The position numbers and the translations under genes were made by a program. The notes below the pieces were generated by a model. It did not search any database, was not told where the DNA came from, and was given only the letters and a program-made list of their open reading frames with translations. Shown here in pieces: positions 42,536 through 50,260 of a stretch of DNA of 64,000 nt (positions are counted from its first letter, which is position 1; every line of letters begins with the position of its first letter). The stretch comes from DASUKM01 sp036278735 (GTDB taxonomy: Bacteria; Acidobacteriota; Vicinamibacteria; Vicinamibacterales; 2-12-FULL-66-21): assembly GCA_036278735.1 (NCBI GenBank), contig DASUKM010000047.1:135191-199190 (forward strand), in the 5' to 3' direction.

Positions 42536-43351
42536 ACCTTGACGCAGTTCTTCGATGATGGCCTGGAGGGCGCTGATGACTTCGTCGCGATCGACGCGCG
42601 ACTTGGCGAATCGGAGATGGAGTTTGAACGCCTTGGTGGGGGCCTTGTAGCTGAACACGTAGGCTTTCGGGCGGCCGGCCTTCGGTTTCGCGGTTTCCTT
42701 GCGGACCGCTTCGCGCGTGGCGCCGCCGTCCCGCGAGATCTTCTCGACGAGGGCGACCATTTTCTGTGCGTCGCCTTGCCTAACCACCTGTAACAGCAAC
42801 GACTTGGAGGCAATGTCGGCCAGCCGACATAGATTCTTGACGTCTTCCGGCATCTGGTTCAGCGACAGCGACTCGGTAATCGATGTCCGCGACTTCCCCA
42901 GCCGGCGTGCCATGTCCTCGTGCGTATACCCGCACCGTGACGCGAGGCCGTGCAGCGCTTCCGCCTCTTCGAACGGCGTCAGATCCTTGCGCTGGATGTT
43001 TTCGATCAGCGCGATCTCGACGATCTCGTTGTCGTCCACCTCGCGGATGACGATCGGGATTTCGCGCAGGCCTACCTGCACCGCCGCCTGGTAGCGGCGC
43101 TCCCCCGCCACGATTTGGAATCGCGACCCGCGCTGCCGGGCGATCACCGGCTCGATGATCCCCTTCTCGGCGATGGACGCCATCAACTCCGAGAGATCGC
43201 CCATGACCTGGCGCGGCTGGTTCGGATTGGGATCGACCTGATCGATCGGCACGAGGCGACCCACCGGCGACCCCGCCGAGCTCGTCAGCGCCTCCACGTA
43301 ATGCTCGTCGTGCCGCATCTGCACGGTTGTCGGCAATCCTCGCTTTGACAC
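42530..43351 (-). CDS. parB: ParB/Spo0J-family partition protein
   Basis: 273 residues from GTG 43351 (AAGGAG 9 bp upstream). The ParB N-terminal CTPase/nuclease-like domain has LVPIDQVDPNPNQPRQVMGD, ELMASIAEKGIIEPVIARQ and FQIVAGERRYQAAVQVGLRE. VEIALIENIQRKDLTPFEEA is the second hallmark. An HTH (YTHEDMARRLGKSRTSITES) follows, then a linker and a C-terminal segment TKAFKLHLRFAKSRVDRDEV that is not the usual ParB leucine-zipper dimer domain. It would load on parS sites for chromosome segregation with the ParA encoded 150 bp upstream. I saw no parS sequence in the window. Confidence 0.9.
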   Translation of the reverse strand: MSKRGLPTTVQMRHDEHYVEALTSSAGSPVGRLVPIDQVDPNPNQPRQVMGDLSELMASIAEKGIIEPVIARQRGSRFQIVAGERRYQAAVQVGLREIPIVIREVDDNEIVEIALIENIQRKDLTPFEEAEALHGLASRCGYTHEDMARRLGKSRTSITESLSLNQMPEDVKNLCRLADIASKSLLLQVVRQGDAQKMVALVEKISRDGGATREAVRKETAKPKAGRPKAYVFSYKAPTKAFKLHLRFAKSRVDRDEVISALQAIIEELRQGK

Positions 43352-43371
43352 AGTCCCTCGCTCCTTGTCAG

Positions 43372-43497
43372 TCGCCAGTTTCCAGTTGCCGGTCACCAGT
43401 TCCCAGTTCGCGTGTCTCTCGCATGTTTTCGATCCGTTCAGCTGGCTACTGGCTACTGGCTACTGGTTACTGCCTACTGGTTACGGGCTACTGCGAC
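43372..43497. repeat. Heptamer arrays CCAGTTT and CTGGCTA between parA and parB
   Basis: CCAGTTT/CCAGTTG-like units (43376-43410) and then CTGGCTA x3, CTGGTTA, CTGCCTA, CTGGTTA, CGGGCTA (about 43439-43492). All have a 7-bp period. The array separates two genes that would normally be an operon. Confidence 0.9.
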
Positions 43498-43499
43498 AG

Positions 43500-44258
43500 C
43501 TACGCCCGGTCCATGACTTCTTCGCACAGCCGGTAGTACTCGGCCGCGCCGCTCGAGTCGGGGGCGAACGTGAAAATCGATTCCTTGTAGGCCGGGCTCT
43601 CCTCGAGCCTGACGCTCTTGGTGATCACGGTCTTGAATACCTTGCTGCCGAAGACCTTGTCGATCTGCGAGCGGATGTCGCGCGCGAGCGCCGTCCGCTT
43701 GTCGTGCATCGTGATCACGACCCCCAGAATCCGCAGCGTCGGGTTGGCGCGCGCCCGCACCTTCTCGATCGTCTCGAGCAGGTCGTCCGTCCCTTCGAGC
43801 GCGAAGTACGACGACTGGATCGGAATCAGCAGGTGCGTCGAGGCGACCAGGGCGTTGACCGTCAGCAGCCCCAGCGTCGGCGGGCAGTCGATGACGACGT
43901 TCGGGTAATCGGCCAGGAGCGGCTGCAGCTTGTCCTTCAGCCGGAAGTGCGCGTCGAGCTCCCCCACGAGCTTCGATTCGAGCTTCGCGAGCGCGATGCG
44001 CGAGGGGGCGATCCAGAGATTCGGCTGCTGCGTCGACGGCACGATCACGTCCGACAGCGAGCAGCTCGACTCGACGATCGCGTCGTACACGCTCCGCGTG
44101 ACCTGCGTGACGTCGACGTACGACATCGTGCTGTTGGCCTGCGGATCGAGGTCCACGAGCAGCGTGGGCTTGCCGCGGAGCGCCAGCGCCGCAGCGAGAT
44201 TGATGGCGGTCGTGGTCTTGCCCACGCCCCCTTTTTGATTGGCGATGGCGACGATCAT
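43500..44258 (-). CDS. parA: ParA/Soj-family chromosome partition ATPase
   Basis: 252 residues. The deviant Walker A MIVAIANQKGGVGKTTTAIN starts the protein. TLLVDLDPQANSTMSYVDVT, Walker B VVIDCPPTLGLLTVNALVAS, and PIQSSYFALEGTDDLLETI follow. It has no N-terminal HTH, so it is a chromosomal Soj-type ParA and not a plasmid-type regulator. It binds DNA in its ATP dimer state and moves ParB complexes. Upstream on the same strand, 100 bp away, is the BFN gene. Confidence 0.94.
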   Translation of the reverse strand: MIVAIANQKGGVGKTTTAINLAAALALRGKPTLLVDLDPQANSTMSYVDVTQVTRSVYDAIVESSCSLSDVIVPSTQQPNLWIAPSRIALAKLESKLVGELDAHFRLKDKLQPLLADYPNVVIDCPPTLGLLTVNALVASTHLLIPIQSSYFALEGTDDLLETIEKVRARANPTLRILGVVITMHDKRTALARDIRSQIDKVFGSKVFKTVITKSVRLEESPAYKESIFTFAPDSSGAAEYYRLCEEVMDRA

Positions 44259-44357
44259 GCGTGGGAGAACTTCAGGCCCGGCGGTGTGCCGGCGCGGGAG
44301 CGGCCCGCGGCCGCATTCTAAAGAGGGGCGGCGGCAGTGTCAAACACTAACGCCCCG

Positions 44358-44843
44358 CTACATCTTGTACTTGCCCAGCTCATCCGGATTCAGGTTCTCC
44401 AGCCACTTCTGCAGCCGTTCCGCATCCCCTTTGTCGGGCGTCAGGTCGGCGGTCTTCGCACTGTCGATCACGCGCTCCTCGACGAAGATCGGCGCCCGCG
44501 CCCGCAGCGCGAGCGCAATCGCGTCGCTCGGCCGCGCGTCGATCGCCACCACGTCCCCCCGGACCGCGAGGTAGATGAGCGCGTAGAACGTGTTCTCCTT
44601 CAGATCGCTCACGACGATCTTGTCGATGTGCGCCTGGAGATCCTCGATCACGTTGCGCAGCAGATCGTGCGTCATCGGCCGCGGCGTCGTGACGTTCTCG
44701 ATCTGCAGCGCGATCGCGTTCGCCTCGAACACCCCGACCCAGATCGGCAGCACCCGCTGCCCGTCCTTGTCGCGCAGGATGATGATCGGCAGATTCGTGA
44801 TCGGATCCACCATCAGCCCCTTGATCGTCATTTCAATCTGCAT
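44358..44843 (-). CDS. Bifunctional nuclease family protein (DUF151/BFN)
   Basis: 161 residues, single BFN domain. MQIEMTIKGLMVDPITNLPI and IILRDKDGQRVLPIWVGVFE are the conserved opening. AIALQIENVTTPRPMTHDLL, DNLKENTFYALIYL-like text (VSDLKENTFYALIYLAVRGD) and IDARPSDAIALALRARAPIF with the family's ARPSDA signature follow. Members have DNase/RNase activity in plants and Thermotoga structures; the cellular role in bacteria is unclear. It lies between miaB and parA, all on the minus strand. Confidence 0.93.
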   Translation of the reverse strand: MQIEMTIKGLMVDPITNLPIIILRDKDGQRVLPIWVGVFEANAIALQIENVTTPRPMTHDLLRNVIEDLQAHIDKIVVSDLKENTFYALIYLAVRGDVVAIDARPSDAIALALRARAPIFVEERVIDSAKTADLTPDKGDAERLQKWLENLNPDELGKYKM

Positions 44844-44846
44844 GGA

Positions 44847-44886
44847 TCTTCCTAAAGCCTAAAGCCCAAAGCCCAAAGCCCAAAGC
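44847..44886. repeat. Heptamer array AAAGCCT/AAAGCCC
   Basis: Five to six units of AAAGCCC/AAAGCCT between the miaB stop and the BFN start codon. The same family occurs at 42118-42165, 54036-54066 and 63937-63975. Confidence 0.9.
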
Positions 44887-46236
44887 CTAAAGCCGACCGT
44901 CTTCCACCGCTTCGCCGCGGAGCGAATTGGGATTCGCCGCCGTGATGCGCACGTCGAGGAGGCGGCCCAGCCAGTCCGGCGGACCCGGCAGGTTGACGAC
45001 CGTGTTGCCCGAGGTGCGTCCGGAGAGTTCCCACTCCCGGCGACGGCTGTGCGAATCGACCAGGACGCGTTCCACGCGTCCAACCGCCGCCGCGAACAGC
45101 TCCCCTTGAATGTCCTTCTGCTGTCCCTGGAGCGCTACGATGCGCCGCGTCTTCTCCTCTTCGGGCACGCCGTCCGGCAGCCGCTTCTGCGCGAGCGTGT
45201 TCGGCCGGGGCGAGTACTTGAACGAGAACATGCTGTGGTAGCGCACGGTGGCGGCGAGCGAGAGCGTCTGCTCGAAGTCCTCGCCGGTCTCTCCGGGAAA
45301 CCCGACGATGATGTCGGTCGAAAGCGCGAGGTCGGGCATGGCGTCGCGGAGCTGCGCGATCAGGTCGAGGTACTCGTCGCGCGTGTAACGCCGGCGCATG
45401 ATCTTCAGCAGGCGCGTCGAGCCGCTCTGGACCGGCAGGTGCAGGTGGCGGCAGACCTGCGGGATGTCGCGCATCGCCGCGATCATCCGCGGCGTGACGT
45501 GCCGCGGGTGCGGGCTGGCAAACCGGATGCGCTCGAGGCCGGTGATGCTGCCGAGCCGCGCGAGCAGATCGGCGAAGTCGCAGCCAGGCACGTCCGGCGC
45601 CTCGTAGTGATTGACGATCTGCCCGAGCAGCTGGACCTCCCGCGCGCCCGTGTCGACAGCGCGCCGCACGTCCGCTTCGATGTCGCGCACAGGGCGCATC
45701 CGTTCGTGGCCGCGGGTATAGGGCACCACGCAGAACGCGCAGAACTCGTTGCAGCCCTCGATGATCGTCACGTACGCCTTGACGGGATCGTCGCGGCGCG
45801 CGATGCCAAGCGGAAACGAGACGTCCTCGTACGGATTCAGATCGACGACGGGCCCGCGGGCGTGTGGCGCGGCGACCGCCTGGTCGACCAGGATCGGGAG
45901 CCGCTTCAGCGCCTGCGTCCCGACGAGCACGTCGATCGTGCGGCCGTTGGCGCGCGCAAACAGCTTCTCGCCTTCCTGCTGGGCGACGCAGCCGGCGACC
46001 GCGACGATCGGCCGGACGCCCGTCTCGTCCCCCCGCTGCCGGATCTCTCCCAGGCGGGTGTACAGCTTCTCTTCCGCCTTTTCGCGCACGCTGCACGTGT
46101 TGATGACGACGACGTCCGCTTCCTCCGCGACCGTCGAGCGCTCGTAGCCCGCCCCTTCGAGCAGGCCGGCCATCCGCTCGGAGTCGTGGAAATTCATCTG
46201 GCAGCCGAAGGTTTCGATGAAATAGCGTTGCGCCAT
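44887..46236 (-). CDS. miaB: tRNA-2-methylthio-N6-dimethylallyladenosine synthase
   Basis: 449 residues from ATG 46236. UPF0004 N-terminal domain with three iron-sulfur Cys (ETFGCQMNFHDSERMAGLLE, VINTCSVREKAEEKLY, VAVAGCVAQQEGEKLF). The radical-SAM CxxxCxxC reads IIEGCNEFCAFCVVPYTRGH, followed by VRDIEADVRRAVDTGAREVQ and RHLHLPVQSGSTRLLKIMRR. A C-terminal TRAM domain closes the protein. It adds the 2-methylthio group to i6A37 in tRNA. Its start overlaps the recN stop (TGATG). Confidence 0.96.
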   Translation of the reverse strand: MAQRYFIETFGCQMNFHDSERMAGLLEGAGYERSTVAEEADVVVINTCSVREKAEEKLYTRLGEIRQRGDETGVRPIVAVAGCVAQQEGEKLFARANGRTIDVLVGTQALKRLPILVDQAVAAPHARGPVVDLNPYEDVSFPLGIARRDDPVKAYVTIIEGCNEFCAFCVVPYTRGHERMRPVRDIEADVRRAVDTGAREVQLLGQIVNHYEAPDVPGCDFADLLARLGSITGLERIRFASPHPRHVTPRMIAAMRDIPQVCRHLHLPVQSGSTRLLKIMRRRYTRDEYLDLIAQLRDAMPDLALSTDIIVGFPGETGEDFEQTLSLAATVRYHSMFSFKYSPRPNTLAQKRLPDGVPEEEKTRRIVALQGQQKDIQGELFAAAVGRVERVLVDSHSRRREWELSGRTSGNTVVNLPGPPDWLGRLLDVRITAANPNSLRGEAVEDGRL

Positions 46237-47918
46237 CAGCGGCTTTCGCTTTCGCCTTTCGTGTTCCTTTTGCCTTTCGCCCCGCCCCCGCGGGCCCGCA
46301 GCGCCAGCATTTCCCGCGCGCTCGCGAGGACCGCGGGGGTTGGCGTCGCCCCACCAATCATGCGCGCGATCTCGCGATCCCGATCGGCTCCCGACAGCGC
46401 GGCGACATGCGTGATCGTACGCCCGGCCCGGACCGCCTTCTCGATCAAATAGTGCTGCGTGCCGTAGGCGGCGATCTGCGGCAGGTGCGTGATGCAGAGC
46501 ACCTGGAACCGGTCCCCGAGCCGGCGCAGCCGCGCCCCGACGACGTCTGCGGAGGCGCCGCCGATGCCGGCGTCCACTTCGTCGAAGATGAGCGTCTTGC
46601 CCGGGTCGTCGGTGGTCGCCAGCGTCTTGAGCGCCAGCATGACACGCGACAGCTCGCCGCCGGAGGCGATTCGGGCGAGTGGCCGGACGTCTTCGCCGGG
46701 ATTCGGCGAGAAGTGGAACTCGCCGCGGTCGAGGCCGCGATCCGTCCAGTGCGCTTCCCCATCGTCGTTGGCGTCGAAGCGAACCTCGCACCGGGTCCGG
46801 GCCATCGCCAGCTCCGCGAGCGAGGCTTCGAGCGCGCGTGCGAACCCCTCGGCGGCCCGGCGGCGGGCGACCGATAGCGCCCCGGCGCGATCGCGATACG
46901 CGCGCCGCGCCGCTGTCAGTTCGGCGTCGAGCGCCGCGGCGCGCTCCGTCGCGTGCTCGACCAGATCCAGCTCACGGCGCAGTTCGGCGGCGCGCGCGAG
47001 GACCTCCTCGAGCGACGGCCCATGCTTCTTTTTCAGCCGTTCGAGCGCAGCCAGGCGATCCTCGACCTCCTGCAGCCGTTCGGGGGAGGCGTCGATGCCG
47101 GCGGCGTAGGAGCGCAGGAAGAAGGCCAGGTCTTCGAGCTGCGCCTTTACCGTGTCGCGCATCGCGGCGTACGGCGCGAAGGCCGGATCGAGGCCGGCCA
47201 GCTCTCCCACGTGCTTCCACACGGCGGCGAGTCCGGGCAGCGCCGCTTCGTCCCCTTCGTACAGCCGGCCGTAGGCCTCGTCGCACAGCCGCTGCAGCCG
47301 GTCGGCGTTGGCCAGCACGCGACGCGTGGCCGTCAGCTCCTCGTCTTCTCCCGGCCGCGGCGCGACGCTCTCGATTTCGCGCAACTGGAAGCCGACGAAT
47401 TCCGCGCGCGCCCCTTTCTCGCGCTCGTTCATGACGAGCCGCTGCCGCTCGTCGCGGACGCGCTGCCAGGCGCGGAAGGCGTCCGCGGCGGCGGCGCGCG
47501 CGTCGCCAAGGCCGGCATACTCGTCGAGCAGGTCCAGGTGCGTCGCCGGATCGAGCAGGACCTGGTGTTCGTGCTGGCCGTGGAGATCGACGAGACGGCT
47601 GGTCAGCTCGCGAAGCGCGGCGCCGGTCACGAGTTCGCCGTCGACGAAGGCGCGGCTGCGCCCCTGGGCCGACACCTCCCGCCGGACGATCAGCTCCCGG
47701 CCGTCGGCCGCCTCGAACACCGCCTGGACGTCGGCTTGCGTTTCCCCGGTCCGCACGAGGTCGGCCGAGGCGCGACCGCCGACGAGCAGCCCGACGGCCC
47801 CGACGAGGATGGACTTGCCGGCGCCGGTTTCCCCCGAGAGCACGTTGAGGCCGGGCGCGAACTCGAGTTCGAGGCGGTCGATGACGGCGAGGTGGCGGAT
47901 GCTCAGGAATCGCAGCAT
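46236..47918 (-). CDS. recN: DNA repair ATPase RecN
   Basis: 560 residues. SMC-like: N-terminal Walker A LNVLSGETGAGKSILVGAVG, a long central coiled-coil, and the C-terminal ABC signature IASGGELSRVMLALKTLAT followed by Walker B TLIFDEVDAGIGGASADVVG. It senses and holds double-strand breaks for recombinational repair. The gene reads towards miaB and is divergent from the tol operon; the 110-bp spacer contains the tolQ promoter. No LexA box was noticed. Confidence 0.96.
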   Translation of the reverse strand: MLRFLSIRHLAVIDRLELEFAPGLNVLSGETGAGKSILVGAVGLLVGGRASADLVRTGETQADVQAVFEAADGRELIVRREVSAQGRSRAFVDGELVTGAALRELTSRLVDLHGQHEHQVLLDPATHLDLLDEYAGLGDARAAAADAFRAWQRVRDERQRLVMNEREKGARAEFVGFQLREIESVAPRPGEDEELTATRRVLANADRLQRLCDEAYGRLYEGDEAALPGLAAVWKHVGELAGLDPAFAPYAAMRDTVKAQLEDLAFFLRSYAAGIDASPERLQEVEDRLAALERLKKKHGPSLEEVLARAAELRRELDLVEHATERAAALDAELTAARRAYRDRAGALSVARRRAAEGFARALEASLAELAMARTRCEVRFDANDDGEAHWTDRGLDRGEFHFSPNPGEDVRPLARIASGGELSRVMLALKTLATTDDPGKTLIFDEVDAGIGGASADVVGARLRRLGDRFQVLCITHLPQIAAYGTQHYLIEKAVRAGRTITHVAALSGADRDREIARMIGGATPTPAVLASAREMLALRARGGGAKGKRNTKGESESR

Positions 47919-47950
47919 GGACGCGAGCGAAGTACCATCTTATCAGATGT

Positions 47951-47979
47951 TTGACAGGGCTCTACAGGCGTGTTACGCT
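47951..47979 (+). promoter_or_regulatory. tol operon promoter
   Basis: TTGACA (47951-47956), 17 bp, TACGCT (47974-47979) with TGT before the -10. It lies about 50 bp before the TTG start of tolQ. An in-frame ATG at 47947 lies upstream of this promoter and so cannot be the start. Confidence 0.6.
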
Positions 47980-48020
47980 CTGCCGAATTGCGCTGTCCCA
48001 GCGGCGCACCAACCGTCTTC

Positions 48021-48033
48021 GGAGGACTGTTTG
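48021..48033 (+). promoter_or_regulatory. tolQ: Ribosome-binding site deciding a TTG start for tolQ
   Basis: GGAGGA (48021-48026) is followed, after ACTGT/CTGT, by TTG at 48031. No ATG follows before the first transmembrane helix, and the upstream ATG at 47947 precedes the promoter. Confidence 0.7.
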
Positions 48034-48792
48034 CGCACGCTAGGTTGCTTCGCCCTTGCGCTGCAGGCGCAGGGCGCGGGCCAGCCGGAGGCTGGGGCCG
48101 GCGGAGTCGATTTCGTTCAGCTCGTCGCGCGGTCGACATGGCTCGCGAAGAGCGTTCTCCTCATCCTGCTGCTCTTTTCGGCGGTCTCCTGGGCGATTAT
48201 CCTGTACAAGATCTGGCAGTATCGCCGCGCGGAGCGTCAGACCGAGACGTTTTTGCAGGTGTTCCGGAAGAGTTCGAAGTTCTCCGAGGTCCAGTCCGTC
48301 TGCCCGACCGTGAAGGCGAGCCCGCTCGTCGGGATCTTTCAGTCCGGTTACGCGGAGCTGAACGCCCAGTTGCGCCAGCCCCATGCGCCGCCGGACGCCT
48401 CGGGGAAACCGGCCGCACGCCCCACGCTCAAGAGCCTCGACGCTGTCGATCGCGCGCTGCTGCGCGCCACGACCGTCGAGTTGAGCCGGCTGGAGCGCCG
48501 CGTGCCGTTCCTCGCGACGACCGCCAGCATCACGCCGTTCATCGGCCTGTTCGGAACGGTGTGGGGCATCATGGCCGCCTTCGAGAACATCGGCGCGCAG
48601 GGCTCGACGAGCCTCAGCGTCGTCGCGCCGGGAATCGCGGAAGCGCTGATTGCGACGGCGGCCGGCCTGTTCGCGGCGATCCCGGCGGTGTACTTCTACA
48701 ACTATCTGACCAACGACGTGAAGGAGTTCGCGGCCGGCATGGACGATTTCTCGCTCGAGTTCCTCAACATCTCCGAGAGGAATTTCACCTAG
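48031..48792 (+). CDS. tolQ: TolQ (MotA/TolQ/ExbB proton channel)
   Basis: 253 residues from TTG 48031. Three transmembrane segments: about 36-58 (LAKSVLLILLLFSAVSWAII), 160-185 (FLATTASITPFIGLFGTVWG, with the Thr of the proton path) and 200-225 (ALIATAAGLFAAIPAVYFYN). The cytoplasmic loop is 65-150. It forms the proton-driven motor with TolR. Upstream ATG 47947 was rejected because it lies upstream of the promoter. Order tolQ-tolR-tolA-tolB-pal-cpoB is the standard Tol-Pal set. Confidence 0.94.
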   Translation: MRTLGCFALALQAQGAGQPEAGAGGVDFVQLVARSTWLAKSVLLILLLFSAVSWAIILYKIWQYRRAERQTETFLQVFRKSSKFSEVQSVCPTVKASPLVGIFQSGYAELNAQLRQPHAPPDASGKPAARPTLKSLDAVDRALLRATTVELSRLERRVPFLATTASITPFIGLFGTVWGIMAAFENIGAQGSTSLSVVAPGIAEALIATAAGLFAAIPAVYFYNYLTNDVKEFAAGMDDFSLEFLNISERNFT

Positions 48793-48819
48793 GAGGGGCG
48801 CTCCCCTTCCTCGTTTCAC

Positions 48820-49281
48820 ATGCCGAAGGTACAAGCGACGACCGGCGGAGGCGGGCGCGGCCGGCGAGGCCGCGGCGCGCGCGTCGCGACCTCGCTCGCC
48901 GAGATCAACGTCGTGCCGCTCGTCGACGTGATGCTCGTGCTGCTCATCATCTTCATGGTGACCGCCCCGATGATGACGCAGGGGGTCGCGGTGAACCTGC
49001 CGCAGGCGCGCCGGGCGCAGCCGGTGTCGGCGCAGCCCGTGTACGTGACGATTCCCGCCGGCTTCGCGCAGCATCACGTCGTCCAGGTCAACAAGGACAC
49101 GGTCCGGCTCGACATCCTGCAGGAGCGCCTGAAGCAGACGATGCTCGAGCACGAGGACAAGTCGATCTTCATCAGGGCGGATGCCGGCGTCACCGTGCAG
49201 GATCTGATGACGGTGATGGACAAGCTGAAAGAAGCGGGCATCGAGAAGGTGGCGATGGCCACGCGTCAGCCGGGGTCGTGA
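48820..49281 (+). CDS. tolR: TolR (ExbD/TolR)
   Basis: 153 residues. A Gly/Arg-rich cytoplasmic N-terminus (GGGGRGRRGRGAR) is followed by one transmembrane helix with the proton-binding Asp: INVVPLVDVMLVLLIIFMVT. A periplasmic domain with NKDTVRLDILQERLKQTMLE and GVTVQDLMTVMDKLKEAGIE follows. It couples TolQ proton flow to TolA. Its 3' end is duplicated downstream: 49228-49281 recurs at 49411-49464. Confidence 0.95.
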   Translation: MPKVQATTGGGGRGRRGRGARVATSLAEINVVPLVDVMLVLLIIFMVTAPMMTQGVAVNLPQARRAQPVSAQPVYVTIPAGFAQHHVVQVNKDTVRLDILQERLKQTMLEHEDKSIFIRADAGVTVQDLMTVMDKLKEAGIEKVAMATRQPGS

Positions 49282-49483
49282 GGGCAGATGAAGCGATTTG
49301 CTGCAAGCCGCGAGCGAGGCGTGCCGAGCGAGCCACGGGAGCGGCGCGGGATCGGGGTCCCCGCGAGCGACCGTGTGAGGGGGTCCGGGGGACGACGTCC
49401 CCCGGTAAGGAAAGAAGCGGGCATCGAGAAGGTGGCGATGGCGATGCGGCAGCCGGGGTCGTGAAGCGCTGACGGCGGACACT
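49282..49483 (+). repeat. tolR 3'-end duplication around a GC-rich spacer element
   Basis: The last 54 bp of tolR (49228-49281) reappear at 49411-49464 with three mismatches and the same stop codon. The 129 bp between them (49282-49410) are a GC-rich element with CGAGCGAGG-type words and the palindrome GGGGGACGACGTCCCCC (49387-49403). No reading frame with a start is seen. The copy is a non-coding remnant of the codons KEAGIEKVAM to the stop. Confidence 0.9.
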
Positions 49484-50260
49484 ATGCGCGAAGCCGTGAG
49501 CGACATCCTGATCGATCGCGCCCGCGACACCGAGGGGATCGGCAAGACGGTGCTGCTGTCGCTCGGCGCGCACGTGCTGCTGATCGTGCTGCTCGTGGTG
49601 ATGCCGGCGCAGTGGCGGCGGAGCGAAACGCCGCCGGCACACACGATGACGATTTCACTTGGCGGCACGCCGGGCCCGCGGCAGGGGATGACGCCGATGG
49701 CGGGGCGCGCCGTCCAGAAGGTGGCGCCGCTGCCGCCGAAGACGGCGCCCGTCGTCCCGCCCGCGGCGCGCAAGCCGGAGGTGGTCGAGCCGCTGCCGAA
49801 CGCGAAGCCGGCGCGCAAGACGCCCGAGAAGGTCGAGAAGCCTTCGAAGCCGGCTCCGATGCAGAAGCCGACCGTGGGGCCCGAGATCAAGAGCGGCGCG
49901 GCGCACGCCGAGACGCAGGGGCAGGCGATTCCCTTCGGCGGGCTCGCGACGGGGGGCAGCGGCGCCGGCGGCTATCTCGACGTGAAGGACTTCTGCTGTC
50001 CCGAGTACCTGACGACGATGGTCGGACTGATCCAGCGGCACTGGCAGTCGCAGCAGAACCAGAACGGCCAGGTGGTCGTCAAATTCACGATCCAGCGGGA
50101 CGGCACGCTGACCGGCGTGCAGGTCGAGAAGCCGTCGTCGTATTTCCTGAACATGGCGGCGCAGCGGGCGGTGATCGAGACGCACCAGTTGCCGCCGCTG
50201 CCGACGCAATTTCCGGAGGATCATCTGACGGTCCACCTGATTTTCCAGTATCAACGCTGA
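49484..50260 (+). CDS. tolA: TolA/TonB-like energy transducer
   Basis: 258 residues. One N-terminal transmembrane helix (HVLLIVLLVVMPAQW, about 30-44), a Pro/Lys-rich periplasmic linker (about 75-135) and a TonB C-terminal domain (about 170-258: EYLTTMVGLIQRHWQSQQ, VVVKFTIQRDGTLTGVQVEK, NMAAQRAVIETHQLPPLPT). Position between tolR and tolB makes it the TolA equivalent, though its C-terminal fold is TonB-like. It has two Cys next to each other at CCPEYL. The stop overlaps the tolB start (TGATG). Confidence 0.9.
   Translation: MREAVSDILIDRARDTEGIGKTVLLSLGAHVLLIVLLVVMPAQWRRSETPPAHTMTISLGGTPGPRQGMTPMAGRAVQKVAPLPPKTAPVVPPAARKPEVVEPLPNAKPARKTPEKVEKPSKPAPMQKPTVGPEIKSGAAHAETQGQAIPFGGLATGGSGAGGYLDVKDFCCPEYLTTMVGLIQRHWQSQQNQNGQVVVKFTIQRDGTLTGVQVEKPSSYFLNMAAQRAVIETHQLPPLPTQFPEDHLTVHLIFQYQR

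Noticed and set aside
47947..48030. ATG 47947 as the tolQ start
   Set aside because: It lies upstream of the TTGACA/TACGCT promoter; GGAGGA before TTG 48031 gives a better start.
49411..49483. A second small tolR gene
   Set aside because: Only the last 17 codons and stop are present, with no start; it is a duplicated end.
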